Below, one piece after another: positions 44,458 through 54,417 of a stretch of DNA of 64,000 nucleotides. Numbering within the stretch: position 1 is the stretch's first letter; each line of letters starts with the position of its first letter. The position numbers were made by a program, and so were the translations under genes. The stretch is from positions 248,001 to 312,000 of the forward strand of contig CAKZYA010000057.1 of the NCBI GenBank assembly GCA_937883755.1, read 5' to 3'. A model generated the notes under the pieces. It worked only from the letters and a program-made list of their open reading frames with translations, ran no database searches and was not told the DNA's origin. This DNA is from an uncultured Flammeovirgaceae bacterium (lineage in GTDB: Bacteria > Bacteroidota > Bacteroidia > Cytophagales > Cyclobacteriaceae).

Positions 44458-45210
44458 TTGAAGAAACAGTACGTTCGGGTAAATGGGACTACGGCTTCTT
44501 CGGCCACGTTTATCCGGGGTGGTGAAACTGTCAGCCTATCTATTCCGGAACAAACTGGCTTCAAGAAAAAGCTCATCTTACCACTGAACGTACTATGCGA
44601 AGACGAGCACCTAGCAGTGATTCATAAGCCAGCGGGTATTTTAGTAAGTGGTAATCGCTTTAAAACAGTAGCCAACGCTTTGGCTCAGAATATTAAACCC
44701 AGCTCCCTGGCTGATGCTACTATCCCTCAGCCAGTTCATCGCCTGGATTATGCCACTACGGGCGTGTTATTAGTTGGGAAAACAAGCAGTAGCATTCGGG
44801 CTTTGAACAAAATGTTTGAGACTAAACAGATTGAGAAGACCTACTATACTGTCACCATTGGCGAGATGAAGGACAGCGGAACCATCACCACCGACATTGA
44901 TGGTAAACAGTCACGATCAGATTATACGGTAAAGGAATCGGTTCGGTCAGAACGGTTTGGTCAACTCAACTTGGTACAGCTAACCCCTCGAACCGGAAGA
45001 AGGCATCAACTGCGTAAACATCTGTCAGCCATCGGTAACCCTGTATTGGGCGACAAGGATTATGGCACAGAGGGTTTGATCCTCAACGGTAAAGGGTTGT
45101 ATTTACACGCCTATTCGCTACGCTTTACCCATCCCTTTACTAGTCAAGCGACCTACGTAGAAGATGATTTTCCTCAAAAGTTTAGAAAGATATTTCCTCA
45201 ACTCGCCTGA
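44458..45210 (+). CDS. RluA-family pseudouridine synthase (start uncertain)
   Basis: At least 250 residues of an RluA-like RNA pseudouridine synthase. The catalytic motif is HRLDYATTG and TGRRHQLRKHL lies near the C-terminus; an N-terminal S4-like segment is visible (KKALKKQYVRVNG). The TTG at 44458 is the first usual start, but the same frame is open and reads naturally upstream from about 44344 (HIVPALPNPVRLQEYGVGIF), with no ATG, GTG or TTG. So the true start is either a rare codon or has been lost, probably by the insertion or deletion that placed the DUF433 gene here. Confidence 0.72.
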   Translation: MKKQYVRVNGTTASSATFIRGGETVSLSIPEQTGFKKKLILPLNVLCEDEHLAVIHKPAGILVSGNRFKTVANALAQNIKPSSLADATIPQPVHRLDYATTGVLLVGKTSSSIRALNKMFETKQIEKTYYTVTIGEMKDSGTITTDIDGKQSRSDYTVKESVRSERFGQLNLVQLTPRTGRRHQLRKHLSAIGNPVLGDKDYGTEGLILNGKGLYLHAYSLRFTHPFTSQATYVEDDFPQKFRKIFPQLA

Positions 45211-45358
45211 GAGAGCATACAAACGTTGCCCCTTATATAATTAGCCGTAAAAAATAGCCTAAATTCTAATAAAATACTTTAGGGGTGTAACTTATTGAGG
45301 TTTGAGTTGTCTTCGAGAAAATGACGCAACGAACATCTACTCTAACCTATACATAAAT

Positions 45359-46360
45359 ATGAAAGCCATCACCAAACATCGTTATGGCGGGCCGGAAGTT
45401 CTTCAGTTAGAAGAGGTTGCCAAGCCTGTGGTAAAAAGCGATCACCTTTTAGTGAAAGTAAAAGCAAATTCGGCGAACCCAGCCGACTGGCATATCCTTC
45501 GCGGAAAGCCTTTCTTTGCTCGCTTTAGTTTTGGCTTGTTTAAGCCTAAATATAACATTCTGGGGGCTGATTTTGCTGGTATCGTCGAAGAAGTGGGCAG
45601 TGACGTAACCAATTTTAAAGTCGGAGATCAAGTATATGGTGAGTCACTAAAAGGTGGGGCTTTTGCCGAATACATCTGCGCTCCCGCCCAGGTTTGTGGG
45701 CGGATGTCTGAAGGAGCTGGATTCGCTGAAATGGCCAGCACACCCATAGCGGGGCTTACGGCATTACAGGCACTTGTTACGCACGGAAAGCTTAAAGAAG
45801 GCGAGTCAGTATTGATCAATGGTGCGTCGGGTGGGGTAGGTCATTTTGCGGTACAAATCGCTAAAGCCTACGGAGCCAAAGTCACCGGAGTTTGTTCAAG
45901 CAGAAACCAAGAATTTGTAAAAATCCTCGGAGCTGATGAAGCACTTGCCTACGATCAAGAGAATATTCATCACCATCAGGGTCAATATGATCTAGTTCTC
46001 GACACTCACGGGAATCTTTTTCTACAAGACTTTAAGCGTATGGGGAAACGAGGGGTGGTAGTCGGTTTCACCACTCTAAAGCATATGATGCAACTACTTA
46101 TTAGTGCTGGTTTTAGTAAGTTTCCTTTGGCTCAATTCACTGCTGCAGCCAATACCGAAGATTTAGAGACATTAGCAGATTTGATACGAGACAAAAAAGT
46201 TAACGTTCACATTGAAAAGACCTACCCTCACCATAAAATTCCTGAAGCCATAGGCTATATTGAAGCGATGCGAACGCGAGGAAAAGTGGCAATGGTTTGG
46301 GAGGGTGCTGAAGAGGTTGAAGGTGTAAATAAAGTAGCCGAGAGCATAACTCATCAATAG
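45359..46360 (+). CDS. zinc-independent quinone oxidoreductase (MDR family)
   Basis: A 333-residue medium-chain dehydrogenase/reductase. MKAITKHRYGGPEVLQLEEV at the start and the nucleotide-binding GASGGVGHFAVQIAKAYGAKV (about 150-170) are diagnostic; no structural-zinc Cys cluster is visible, as in NADPH:quinone reductases. ATG at 45359 is used because the upstream frame adds an unrelated stretch. It stands alone; substrate unknown. Confidence 0.88.
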   Translation: MKAITKHRYGGPEVLQLEEVAKPVVKSDHLLVKVKANSANPADWHILRGKPFFARFSFGLFKPKYNILGADFAGIVEEVGSDVTNFKVGDQVYGESLKGGAFAEYICAPAQVCGRMSEGAGFAEMASTPIAGLTALQALVTHGKLKEGESVLINGASGGVGHFAVQIAKAYGAKVTGVCSSRNQEFVKILGADEALAYDQENIHHHQGQYDLVLDTHGNLFLQDFKRMGKRGVVVGFTTLKHMMQLLISAGFSKFPLAQFTAAANTEDLETLADLIRDKKVNVHIEKTYPHHKIPEAIGYIEAMRTRGKVAMVWEGAEEVEGVNKVAESITHQ

Positions 46361-46489
46361 TACGGATGGGATAGCCTACCAAATGCAGCAACGAGGTGGG
46401 TTAAATTACTGAGCTGTGTATTCGATAAGGAAAACTGCTATTTCTTTTTTATACTTATAGGTAGAGTTAATTACTTACACGACCTAGGT

Positions 46490-47839
46490 ATGAAAAGAAA
46501 AGAGTTTCTTAAAACATCTTCGGCGCTAGTAGCCGGGAGTTTTTTATCGCCACTTCATCATTCAGCACAATCAAAAGAAATGGTACGTAAAAACTGGGCG
46601 GGTAATTATACCTACCAAGCAGAACATCTTCACGAACCTCGCAGTGTAGAGGAAATTCCGGCGTTGGTCAAAAAACTAGAACTACAAAAACCTTTAGGTT
46701 CCCGCCACTGCTTCAACAATATTGCCGACAGCCCACTTAACCAGATTTCTACTCAGCATCTTAACCAAATAGTAGAGATCAATGAAGAAGCAAAAACCAT
46801 TAAGGTAGAAGCCGGAGTTCGTTACGGCGATTTTGCTCCTGAGCTTCATCGGCGGGGCTACGCGCTGCATAATTTGGCTTCGTTGCCGCATATATCAGTC
46901 GCCGGAGCATGTGTAACGGGCACCCACGGCTCAGGAGTCAACAATGGCAATTTGTCTACTGCCGTCGCTGCTTTGGAATTTGTTACCCCGGAGGGCGAAG
47001 TAGTTACTTTGCATCGGGAGAAGGACGGCGACGCGTTCAACGGGGCAGTAGTAAACCTGGGAAGCATCGGACTGATCACTAAGGTAACGCTGGATATTCA
47101 GGAGACTTTTATAGTACGGCAAGATTTGTTTCAGGAGCTACCGCTGGCATCGCTACAAGACCATTTTGATGAGATTATGTCCAGTGGCTACAGCGTAAGC
47201 TTATTCACTGACTGGTTGAATGATCAGGTGAGTCAGATTTGGATTAAACGTCGGGTGGAAGAAGATACTTCGGATATGGAAGATGATTTCTACGGGGCAC
47301 AAGCTGCTACTCGCGACCTTCATCCGATTACTCGCCTTTCGGCTGAGCATTGTACCGAACAGCTAGGCGTACCTGGGCCCTGGTATGAGCGATTACCGCA
47401 CTTCAAAATGGGTTTCACGCCCAGCAGTGGTGAAGAACTACAGTCTGAGTATTTTGTGCCTCGCCGGAATGCGGTAGATGCTATTATGGCAATAGAAAAA
47501 ATGGGCGACCAGATCTTTCCGCAACTGCTGATTTCCGAAATCCGCACTATTGCGGCAGATAGTTTTTGGATGAGTCCTTGTTATCAGCAGGATTCGGTAG
47601 CTATTCATTTCACCTGGAAGCAAAACTGGGCCGAGGTGCAAAAGCTGCTGCCCAAGATCGAGGCCGAACTTTCGCCCTACGGCGTTCGTCCCCACTGGGG
47701 TAAATTGTTCACCCTTGATGCAAAAGTTTTGCAGTCCCTCTACGAAAAGCTAGCGGATTTTTTACAGTTGACGAAAACTTATGATCCCCAGGGCAAACTG
47801 CGGAATGCCTATTTGAACGATACTATTTACGCTGCGTGA
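46490..47839 (+). CDS. VAO-family FAD oxidase, ALO/alditol oxidase-like
   Basis: A 449-residue exported oxidase. A Tat/Sec-like N-terminus (MKRKEFLKTSSALVAGSFL) precedes an FAD-binding domain with LGSRHCFNNIAD (the His that commonly binds FAD covalently), GVRYGDFAPELHRRGYAL and THGSGVNNGNL, then a D-arabinono-lactone oxidase-like C-terminal domain with HWGKLFTL. The nearest known enzymes oxidise alditols or sugar lactones with oxygen, forming H2O2. The next gene is a sugar-related DUF1080 protein, read in the opposite direction. Confidence 0.85.
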   Translation: MKRKEFLKTSSALVAGSFLSPLHHSAQSKEMVRKNWAGNYTYQAEHLHEPRSVEEIPALVKKLELQKPLGSRHCFNNIADSPLNQISTQHLNQIVEINEEAKTIKVEAGVRYGDFAPELHRRGYALHNLASLPHISVAGACVTGTHGSGVNNGNLSTAVAALEFVTPEGEVVTLHREKDGDAFNGAVVNLGSIGLITKVTLDIQETFIVRQDLFQELPLASLQDHFDEIMSSGYSVSLFTDWLNDQVSQIWIKRRVEEDTSDMEDDFYGAQAATRDLHPITRLSAEHCTEQLGVPGPWYERLPHFKMGFTPSSGEELQSEYFVPRRNAVDAIMAIEKMGDQIFPQLLISEIRTIAADSFWMSPCYQQDSVAIHFTWKQNWAEVQKLLPKIEAELSPYGVRPHWGKLFTLDAKVLQSLYEKLADFLQLTKTYDPQGKLRNAYLNDTIYAA

Positions 47840-47851
47840 GTTTCCTCCGAA

Positions 47852-48487
47852 TTAAGGCAACTCCTCCAATACTATATCTTTATAATAAACTTGGGCTTTA
47901 CCATCGCCGTGAATTTGTAGGCCGATGTAGCCCGATTGAGGAATATCTTTGTCGGGTTCAGTATAGTCTACGGTACGCTCACCATTCAGGAATAGTTGGA
48001 TATGACCGTCTTGAGCGCGAATTTCGTAGTCATTCCACTCATTGGGTTTGAGTAACTTATCTACTAATGTGGAGTCAGGGGCGGCTAGCGTTTTGCGGCG
48101 GCGTGATTCATCGTAGAGACTCGCCCAATAATCTTTTCCCAAGTCGGCTTGGTAGCCAATCATTTCATAGGGTGGGTCATCCAGTCGCTGGCTGTGAAAC
48201 TGTATACCTGCATTAATGAACCCCTCATCACCCAGAAGTTTAAACTTTAGCCGGAGCACAAAGTCTGCGTAGGGCTGAGTGGTTACCAGAAAGTCGTTGT
48301 GAGGCACAGTTTCGGTAAGCGAGCCACCAACTAGAGCTTCATCTTCAATTCGCCAGGTGTGGGTGGTATCACCTTCCCAACCACGGAAGCTCTTACCATC
48401 AAAAATCTTTTTAGCTAATTGGGAATAGGATGGGTTGGCTGTGGTGATTAAAACTAAAACACCGAGCAGGAAGTAGATATATTTCAT
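47852..48487 (-). CDS. DUF1080 (3-keto-disaccharide hydrolase) protein
   Basis: A 211-residue exported protein. The ATG at 48487 starts a signal peptide ending near ANPSYSQ; the frame upstream adds a charged stretch. A single concanavalin-like domain of the DUF1080 type is shown by IFDGKSFRGWEG, GDEGFINAGIQFHS, PYEMIGYQADLG and NEWNDYEIRAQDG. Members of the family bind or cleave 3-keto-glycosides. Its neighbour, an oxidase, may act on related sugars, but the two are convergent. Confidence 0.85.
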   Translation of the reverse strand: MKYIYFLLGVLVLITTANPSYSQLAKKIFDGKSFRGWEGDTTHTWRIEDEALVGGSLTETVPHNDFLVTTQPYADFVLRLKFKLLGDEGFINAGIQFHSQRLDDPPYEMIGYQADLGKDYWASLYDESRRRKTLAAPDSTLVDKLLKPNEWNDYEIRAQDGHIQLFLNGERTVDYTEPDKDIPQSGYIGLQIHGDGKAQVYYKDIVLEELP

Positions 48488-48576
48488 AGAGGAAAAATAA
48501 GAGTTTCTCGCTAAAATACAATCACTCCTCTCCATGCCCCTGCTTCCCACTCGGCGAGTGGTTAGTCTAGCCGGGA

Positions 48577-50010
48577 TTACTGTCCTTGCCCGAGTGAGTA
48601 GCCTCTTACCCCATCAAACTCGTACAGGTTTTCAGTTTTAATTACGTCTACATCCTCCTGTAGAGCATTTGATAAAAGCTCGGGAATAGAATGCTTAGCC
48701 GCTGGATGTCCGTTCTCCACCTCGTAACGGCAACGCCAATGGTCGGTGCAGAAGGTCTCCTCAAAACCTTCAGGCCACACTTTCACTCCCCGGTTGGTAA
48801 TCATAGTCAGCTTAATATCGCTGTTGAGCTTTGTTAGCTTTTCGGCTAGCTCATCCGGATTACTTCCTTTCCAGTCTACGAAGACATCTACACCCTTCAG
48901 CATTTTATTGGCCTGCTTTTTCCGCTGGTAGGTAGGAATGGTTAGCTTCACATCTTTAGCATATTCGGCAGCGGGTAGCATCTGCGGCTTTTTACCTAGC
49001 CGCTCAATTACCGCTTCGGCAAATTCGGAAGTGCTTACCTGCTTCTTGCTGATTCCCTCCTTGTAAATATCTGGGGTGTGGATACCTTCCTCAATGGTGC
49101 ATGACCAAGCATTTTTTACCAGCTCAGCAACATCCTGCTGACCAATATGATTGAGCATCATGACTGAAGCCCGTAGTAAGCCCGAAGGATTGGCAATGTT
49201 TTGTCCAGCAATGGTAGGAGCCGATCCATGAATCGCCTCAAACATAGCGCAGCTTTCTCCAATGTTGGACGACCCCGCTAAACCAACTGAACCAGAGATT
49301 TGGGCGGTAATATCAGAAACTACATCACCGTAGAGGTTGGGTAGTACTACCACGTCGAAGTCTTCGGGGGTATCCGCCAGACGAGCTGCACCAATATCAA
49401 TAATCCAGTTATCCGACTGAATGTCTGGGTATTCCTGAGCAATCTCCTTGAATACCTGATGGAACAAGCCGTCGGTATGCTTCATGATATTATCTTTGGT
49501 GAAGCAACTCACTTTACTTCTCTTGTAGAGACGAGCGTACTCAAAGGCATAGCGGACAATTTTCTCGCATCCGGGACGGGTAATCAGTTTGAGACACTGC
49601 ACCACTTCGTCGGTTTGCTGATGTTCAATTCCCGCGTACAAATCCTCTTCGTTTTCTCGGATAATCACCACATCCATCTTAGGGTGCTTAGTATTTACAT
49701 ACGGGTAGAAGCTTTTGCAGGGTCGGACATTGGCGTACAACCCCAGTGCCTTTCGCATGGTTACATTCAAGCTCTTGTAGCCCCCGCCCTGGGGAGTAGT
49801 AATTGGGGCTTTCAGGAATACTTTATTTCTTCGGATGCTATCCCAGGCCGCCTTATCAATACCGCTAGTGTTTCCACTTAAATATACTTTTTCACCAATC
49901 TCAATCTCTTCCCATTCTATTCGGGCGTTAGCTGCTTTCAGAATAGCTAACGTAGCGTTCATGATTTCGGGACCGATTCCGTCTCCTTTGGCAACTGTGA
50001 TTTTTTGCAT
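48577..50010 (-). CDS. icd: NADP-dependent isocitrate dehydrogenase
   Basis: A 477-residue isocitrate dehydrogenase of the type with an extra C-terminal domain (Thermus-like). The N-terminal VAKGDGIGPEIM, the substrate loop NVTMRKALGLYANVRPCKSF, RENEEDLYAGIE, the catalytic region NLYGDVVSDITAQISGSVG and FEAIHGSAPTIAGQNIANP are all present. It converts isocitrate to 2-oxoglutarate and CO2. It shares a 94-bp divergent region with a LysR regulator, so specific control is likely. Some uncertainty remains about cofactor preference. Confidence 0.92.
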   Translation of the reverse strand: MQKITVAKGDGIGPEIMNATLAILKAANARIEWEEIEIGEKVYLSGNTSGIDKAAWDSIRRNKVFLKAPITTPQGGGYKSLNVTMRKALGLYANVRPCKSFYPYVNTKHPKMDVVIIRENEEDLYAGIEHQQTDEVVQCLKLITRPGCEKIVRYAFEYARLYKRSKVSCFTKDNIMKHTDGLFHQVFKEIAQEYPDIQSDNWIIDIGAARLADTPEDFDVVVLPNLYGDVVSDITAQISGSVGLAGSSNIGESCAMFEAIHGSAPTIAGQNIANPSGLLRASVMMLNHIGQQDVAELVKNAWSCTIEEGIHTPDIYKEGISKKQVSTSEFAEAVIERLGKKPQMLPAAEYAKDVKLTIPTYQRKKQANKMLKGVDVFVDWKGSNPDELAEKLTKLNSDIKLTMITNRGVKVWPEGFEETFCTDHWRCRYEVENGHPAAKHSIPELLSNALQEDVDVIKTENLYEFDGVRGYSLGQGQ

Positions 50011-50063
50011 AATGGTACTTTATTTTTTTGTTCAATTGCAAAGTAAATACAAATTTTTCATAT

Positions 50064-50099
50064 ATTTTTATTTATGTTTTCTATGTAATAGATAAAAAT
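50064..50099. promoter_or_regulatory. candidate LysR operator in the icd/LysR divergent region
   Basis: ATTTTTAT (50064-50071) and ATAAAAAT (50092-50099) are exact inverted copies, 20 bases apart, in the AT-rich DNA between the two start codons. LysR regulators often bind such dyads to control themselves and the divergent gene. The assignment is by position and symmetry only. Confidence 0.4.
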
Positions 50100-50104
50100 T
50101 ATTT

Positions 50105-50998
50105 ATGAATTATACATTACATCAACTTCAGGTATTTCTAGAGGTAGTTCGGCAAAAGAGCATTACTAAGGCCGCTCGTAAGATGCATATGACCCAACCA
50201 GCGCTGTCTATTCAGCTAAAAAACTTCCAAACTCAGTTTGATATTCCGCTTACTGAGATAGTTGGAAAAAAGCTATACGTTACTGATTTTGGTCATTCTA
50301 TTGCTGAGTTGGCCGAAAATGTATTACGAGAGGCTGACGCTATTAAATACAAAACCAAAGAGTACAAAGGGCTATTTACCGGGCAGTTAAAGATCGCATC
50401 GGCTTCCACCGGAAAATACGTAATTCCTTACTTTCTAAGTGGATTTCTGCGAGAGCATAGCGGGGTCGACCTGGTGCTGGACGTAACCAATAAAACCCAG
50501 GTGGTAAGTAGCCTGAAAAAAAATGAGATTGATTTTGCAGTAGTTTCAGTAGTGCCCGATGATATCAACGTTGAAGAGGAAGCATTACTTGAGAATCGAT
50601 TATATCTGGTAGGGAATACTGCCCACTTTGACCAAGATCGCCCACTAATATTTCGGGAAACTGGCTCCGCAACCCGTCTGGCAATGGATCGATATTTGGG
50701 CGGAGGAAAAAGACGTAAAAGGATTGAGCTAACCTCTAACGAAGCCATTAAGCAGGCAGTTATTGCGGGCTTAGGTTACTCTATTATTCCGCTGATTGGC
50801 ATTAAGAATGAGCTGTCAAGGAAAGAACTTCACATTATTCCGAAAAAATCATTACCCATAACCACTACTTGGCGATTAGTCTGGTTGAAGAACAAAAAGT
50901 TATCACCCGTTGCGCAGGCGTACTTAGCCTACGTGCAGAGCAATAAAAGCCAGATTGTGCAGGACAGCTTTGCCTGGTATCTGAGTTTTGATGAGTAG
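50105..50998 (+). CDS. LysR-family transcriptional regulator
   Basis: A 297-residue regulator. The N-terminal winged helix-turn-helix (LHQLQVFLEVVRQKSITKAARKMHMTQPALSIQL split across residues 5-38) is standard, with an effector domain after it (LKIASASTGKYVIPYFLSGF; NEIDFAVVSV). It resembles the CysB/CbbR branch. Divergent from icd with 94 bp between starts, it is the likely regulator of icd and itself; the effector is unknown. Confidence 0.9.
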   Translation: MNYTLHQLQVFLEVVRQKSITKAARKMHMTQPALSIQLKNFQTQFDIPLTEIVGKKLYVTDFGHSIAELAENVLREADAIKYKTKEYKGLFTGQLKIASASTGKYVIPYFLSGFLREHSGVDLVLDVTNKTQVVSSLKKNEIDFAVVSVVPDDINVEEEALLENRLYLVGNTAHFDQDRPLIFRETGSATRLAMDRYLGGGKRRKRIELTSNEAIKQAVIAGLGYSIIPLIGIKNELSRKELHIIPKKSLPITTTWRLVWLKNKKLSPVAQAYLAYVQSNKSQIVQDSFAWYLSFDE

Positions 50999-51055
50999 CC
51001 TATCCTCAATATTGAGATATATTTCAAAGTAAACTTAAAAGGATTGAAGCAGGGT

Positions 51056-51643
51056 TTATAACAACTCTACTTCGCCTGTGCTAATCTTGTAGTAGGCTGG
51101 TACAACCTTCACCCCACCACTTTTTATCTCACGAGTCAAGATAGGCTGAGCTTCCTTCAATTGCTCGGCTACCATTTGGGCATTATTTCGAATAGAGTTA
51201 GTAAGCAGGTCACCTTCCATTTGTTTGGCTAAGTACACAGCAGGTTTTATAGCCTGAATAATGGCGCCGATATGGCCTTCATTTTCATCAATCTCGAGGC
51301 TAGCTCCTACTGCACCACATTTTTCGTGCCCCATTACTACTATCAGCTTAGTGCCGAGATGAGCGATCGCGTACTCAATACTGCCAATAACCTTCTCCCG
51401 AGCTACGTTTCCAGCTACCCGGATGACGAACAAGTCTCCCAATCCCTGATCGAAGATAATCTCGGGAGCAACCCGGGAATCAGAACAGGTAAGAATCACG
51501 GCAAACGGATGCTGACCTTCAGTGAGCGAGTAGCGCCATTGCCGATCTTCGTGGGGGTGTTTTTGATGCTCTTCCATGAAGCGACGATTACCATCCATGA
51601 GTTCTTTCAGGGCATCATCGGCAGATATAACGGTAGTTGACAT
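51056..51643 (-). CDS. beta-class carbonic anhydrase
   Basis: A 195-residue beta carbonic anhydrase (CO2 + H2O to bicarbonate and H+). Zinc ligands are visible: Cys53 in TCSDSRVAPE with the Asp55-Arg57 dyad, and His106 and Cys109 in MGHEKCGAV. No signal peptide, so cytosolic. The gene stands alone, converging with the LysR gene, and has no bicarbonate transporter next to it. Confidence 0.94.
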   Translation of the reverse strand: MSTTVISADDALKELMDGNRRFMEEHQKHPHEDRQWRYSLTEGQHPFAVILTCSDSRVAPEIIFDQGLGDLFVIRVAGNVAREKVIGSIEYAIAHLGTKLIVVMGHEKCGAVGASLEIDENEGHIGAIIQAIKPAVYLAKQMEGDLLTNSIRNNAQMVAEQLKEAQPILTREIKSGGVKVVPAYYKISTGEVELL

Positions 51644-51781
51644 AGTAGTTGGATTAAGTAAATGGTAGCTAATAAACCGTTTCCAAAATAGATACTTGCC
51701 CTGCCGATTGCAAATCGCACCAGCATAATTTTATTAAACGTTAAAGCGTAGTTAACGAATAATAAGATCTGTGTTCTCTAC

Positions 51782-52867
51782 TTATTCTAATCCAAAAACA
51801 ATAGGTGAGCCAGGATAAAACGCTTGCCAAGCAAAGTAGTAACCGATATAGGATACAACTGGGGTGAGATGATTACCTGTATCCGGACCACTTATAGCAT
51901 AACCAAACGCATCATATTCATTACCAGCTTCATCACGCATAATGATGGGGAGAGCATTATCTACTGCTTCTAAGGTTTTTCCGTCTGTTTCATAGGCCAC
52001 TATGAAGTTCTGCTCTTGACTACCTATAACCACTAGTGATTTTCCGGCAAAAGAATCCACAACCAGACGGGGTGTACCGTTGAAAAGTTCAACAGGGTAT
52101 ATTTTAGCTTGTCGACCTACAATTATACCTAGTACTCGGTCCTTAGCGGGTAAGCGGTCGTCCTCATTATCAACTGGGAAAATAATGTTAGCATTGTTGG
52201 TACGGTAGTCACCGTAAGGATAACGCTGATAGTTACGGCTAAAGCCGGTATTGGTCGATATAACCTTCGTATTGGGATACATTTGTTGCCAAGTAGCCCA
52301 GGTGGTTTCTACTACGGGCAATGTAACCACTTTTTCACCTTGCAGTTCACCATTTACACAATCTAAGCGCATCTGCGACCAGTTACTATCCGTAGCCCGG
52401 TCGTAAGGAATCAGGTTAGTATTGTATAACAGACCGGATACTCCAAAAGTGGTCTCTTCATTATTAATTACCCGGCTCCAGCCAATCCCGGTTCCGGTAA
52501 GCGGGCAGTATGTGATAGCCACGGCATCACTACCTACCTTATCGTTAATGATTTCGTGCCAGTCCAGAATTTTATGCGGATAAGCTACTGCTTCGCCATC
52601 TGATACATAGCCAACTACTAAGTCTTGAGGCTCAAGATACGACGCTTGGGCGGGTTGAATCCGTTCGGGATTCTCTAAGGCGGGGATACCATCTTTACCA
52701 GGTCCACCGTCAAATACTTGTGCCTGGGGAATAAGCCAATCTCGATTAGCATTATTACCTGAGTTAGCCCCTGGCCCCGGAGTTTGAGGGGTAGGTGAAG
52801 GGGAGCCACTATCCTGGCAGGCAGCCAGAGTTACGAAAAGAGCGATCGAGAGATATAGTGGTTTCAT
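51782..52867 (-). CDS. DUF3179-domain lipoprotein
   Basis: A 361-residue lipoprotein; lipobox TLAAC near residue 17 then a Ser/Pro/Gly-rich linker. The DUF3179 domain is shown by IPALENPER, ITYCPLTGTGIGWSR, FGVSGLLYNTNLIPYDR and LPAKDRVLGIIVG, with Cys in the ITYCPLTG motif resembling a thiol-based site. ATG at 52867 gives a good signal peptide. It lies downstream of a barrel gene in one operon (24-bp gap). Function unknown. Confidence 0.85.
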   Translation of the reverse strand: MKPLYLSIALFVTLAACQDSGSPSPTPQTPGPGANSGNNANRDWLIPQAQVFDGGPGKDGIPALENPERIQPAQASYLEPQDLVVGYVSDGEAVAYPHKILDWHEIINDKVGSDAVAITYCPLTGTGIGWSRVINNEETTFGVSGLLYNTNLIPYDRATDSNWSQMRLDCVNGELQGEKVVTLPVVETTWATWQQMYPNTKVISTNTGFSRNYQRYPYGDYRTNNANIIFPVDNEDDRLPAKDRVLGIIVGRQAKIYPVELFNGTPRLVVDSFAGKSLVVIGSQEQNFIVAYETDGKTLEAVDNALPIIMRDEAGNEYDAFGYAISGPDTGNHLTPVVSYIGYYFAWQAFYPGSPIVFGLE

Positions 52868-52891
52868 GCAGTTAATATTTAGCATAATGAC

Positions 52892-53881
52892 TTATTCTTC
52901 AAATAAAGGAGTGATTTCTGGTGAAAATTGTTTAGTCCGGTTGAGCTGAAAAAGTATCCCTACATTAACCCGATAGGTAGGAGCCAGCTGAGTACCATCC
53001 ACTTGAGCGTAAACGGGAACATCTACCCGAGACTGTAACGATAAGTCGGGGGTAAGTTGAAACCCTAAAGATGGTGCAGCAAACAAGAATGTTCCGCCGG
53101 AATTAGGTACGAATTCGCCATTGGTACGGTCGCGCCCAGCGTGCCGCAAGCGAAATGTTACGCCAGGGTTCAGCAGTAACCTGCCTAGCAGTACCTGATC
53201 GCTCAGGCTAGCCATAACCTGTCCTTCATCACCAAATTCGTAGACCTGACTTCCCAAATAGTTATTGTTTTTTCCAGTAAGTCGGGCAATGATCCGCGAA
53301 GAAAAACTAAGGGAAGGACGCCAATTAATTTGGTGGGAAAACTGGGTCCACAGCACTCCATCCCAAGCACCGCTGCCCGGTTGTAGGTCAGCGATGAGCG
53401 CAATCCCTCGGTCATCGGTAAGATCAGAAGCTCCTAGCGGAACTTTAGGGCCAGCAGCAACCCACCATTCGCCTTTTCCTTCATTCAGGGTCGCCGCTTT
53501 AAATTTTACTAAAATTGTAGCGTCGCCGATGCCCTGAGTAAATGTGAAGTTCTCCGAAAACCCGATCTGTTGGATAGTACGTTCTTGCCTCACATAAGAA
53601 AAAAAGGCATCCAATGCCCAGCGGGAGCTAATGGCATACCCCATCTGAAATAACCACGATCGAGTTAGTCGTTCTCGAGTGTCGTCATCCAATGTGTTGT
53701 TTGCGTCTTTAAGAGTGCGGAGCACATTTACATCGTAGCTCAGCATCCATTGCCATGATCCAGCATCACTAGCGGGTAACCCTACATTTCCTGACATAGG
53801 TACTCCTCCTGAGCAACATTGTGCCCAAGCAGTATGTGCCGTACAAACTAAACTGACAATGGCTAGTATGTACTTTTTCAT
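52892..53881 (-). CDS. outer-membrane beta-barrel protein with N-terminal CCSGG motif
   Basis: A 329-residue exported protein. ATG at 53881 gives the signal peptide MKKYILAIVSLVCTAHTAWA, cut before QCCSGGVPMSG. The vicinal Cys pair is notable. The rest has long amphipathic strands (LFQMGYAISSRWALDAFFSYV, TILVKFKAATLNEG, SLGFQLTPDLSLQSRVDVPVYA split), typical of transporter-like barrels. First gene of the operon with the DUF3179 lipoprotein; they may work together. Confidence 0.78.
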   Translation of the reverse strand: MKKYILAIVSLVCTAHTAWAQCCSGGVPMSGNVGLPASDAGSWQWMLSYDVNVLRTLKDANNTLDDDTRERLTRSWLFQMGYAISSRWALDAFFSYVRQERTIQQIGFSENFTFTQGIGDATILVKFKAATLNEGKGEWWVAAGPKVPLGASDLTDDRGIALIADLQPGSGAWDGVLWTQFSHQINWRPSLSFSSRIIARLTGKNNNYLGSQVYEFGDEGQVMASLSDQVLLGRLLLNPGVTFRLRHAGRDRTNGEFVPNSGGTFLFAAPSLGFQLTPDLSLQSRVDVPVYAQVDGTQLAPTYRVNVGILFQLNRTKQFSPEITPLFEE

Positions 53882-54417
53882 AAGTCGCAAAAGAGTATCT
53901 ACAAAGTATACCTAGTTTTTAGAGAAAAGGTATGTCCTCGAGTTGACATATCTGCAGAATACGTTGACTAACACTCAAGATATAACAGTTAGGGTAGAAT
54001 ATTACCCATCGTGGTTGAAAATTCCTCAGATTCTAGAATACTACGTAATAAAGATCAAACTTTGACAAAATCAGTAGAAAAGACTAAAAATATTACATGA
54101 AGCAATATTTTAAATTGTAATTAAGACTTTTTTTAAAAAATTGTTTTATAATTGAAACAAATTACAGCAGATTCAGTAAGCAAATATTAAATAAGCATAT
54201 AATATTGCATAGAAATTGTGGGGACTACTAAAAGATACGGAGAACATAAATGAAAGCAATTATCATTTTGTTCAATTACTACTTAGAATAATATTATGTT
54301 GATAGTGTGTTAAAAACTACTAAACTTCTTCTAAAATTATTTAGAAATTTATAATCCTTATCATATTTTTTACGTTAATTACCAAAAGTTTACCAGAAAC
54401 AGCATTGATTAATCGTT
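53882..54417. other. intergenic region, no gene seen
   Basis: About 536 very AT-rich bases between divergent genes. No reading frame, RNA gene or strict promoter box is apparent. It contains homopolymer runs around 54128-54140 and a weak dyad TTGTTT (54141-54146)/AAACAA (54155-54160). It could hold a regulatory leader for the DUF2383 gene. Confidence 0.4.

Noticed and set aside
51005-51016. Palindrome CTCAATATTGAG after the LysR gene as a terminator
   Set aside because: The stem is only six pairs, has no loop and lacks a T-run.
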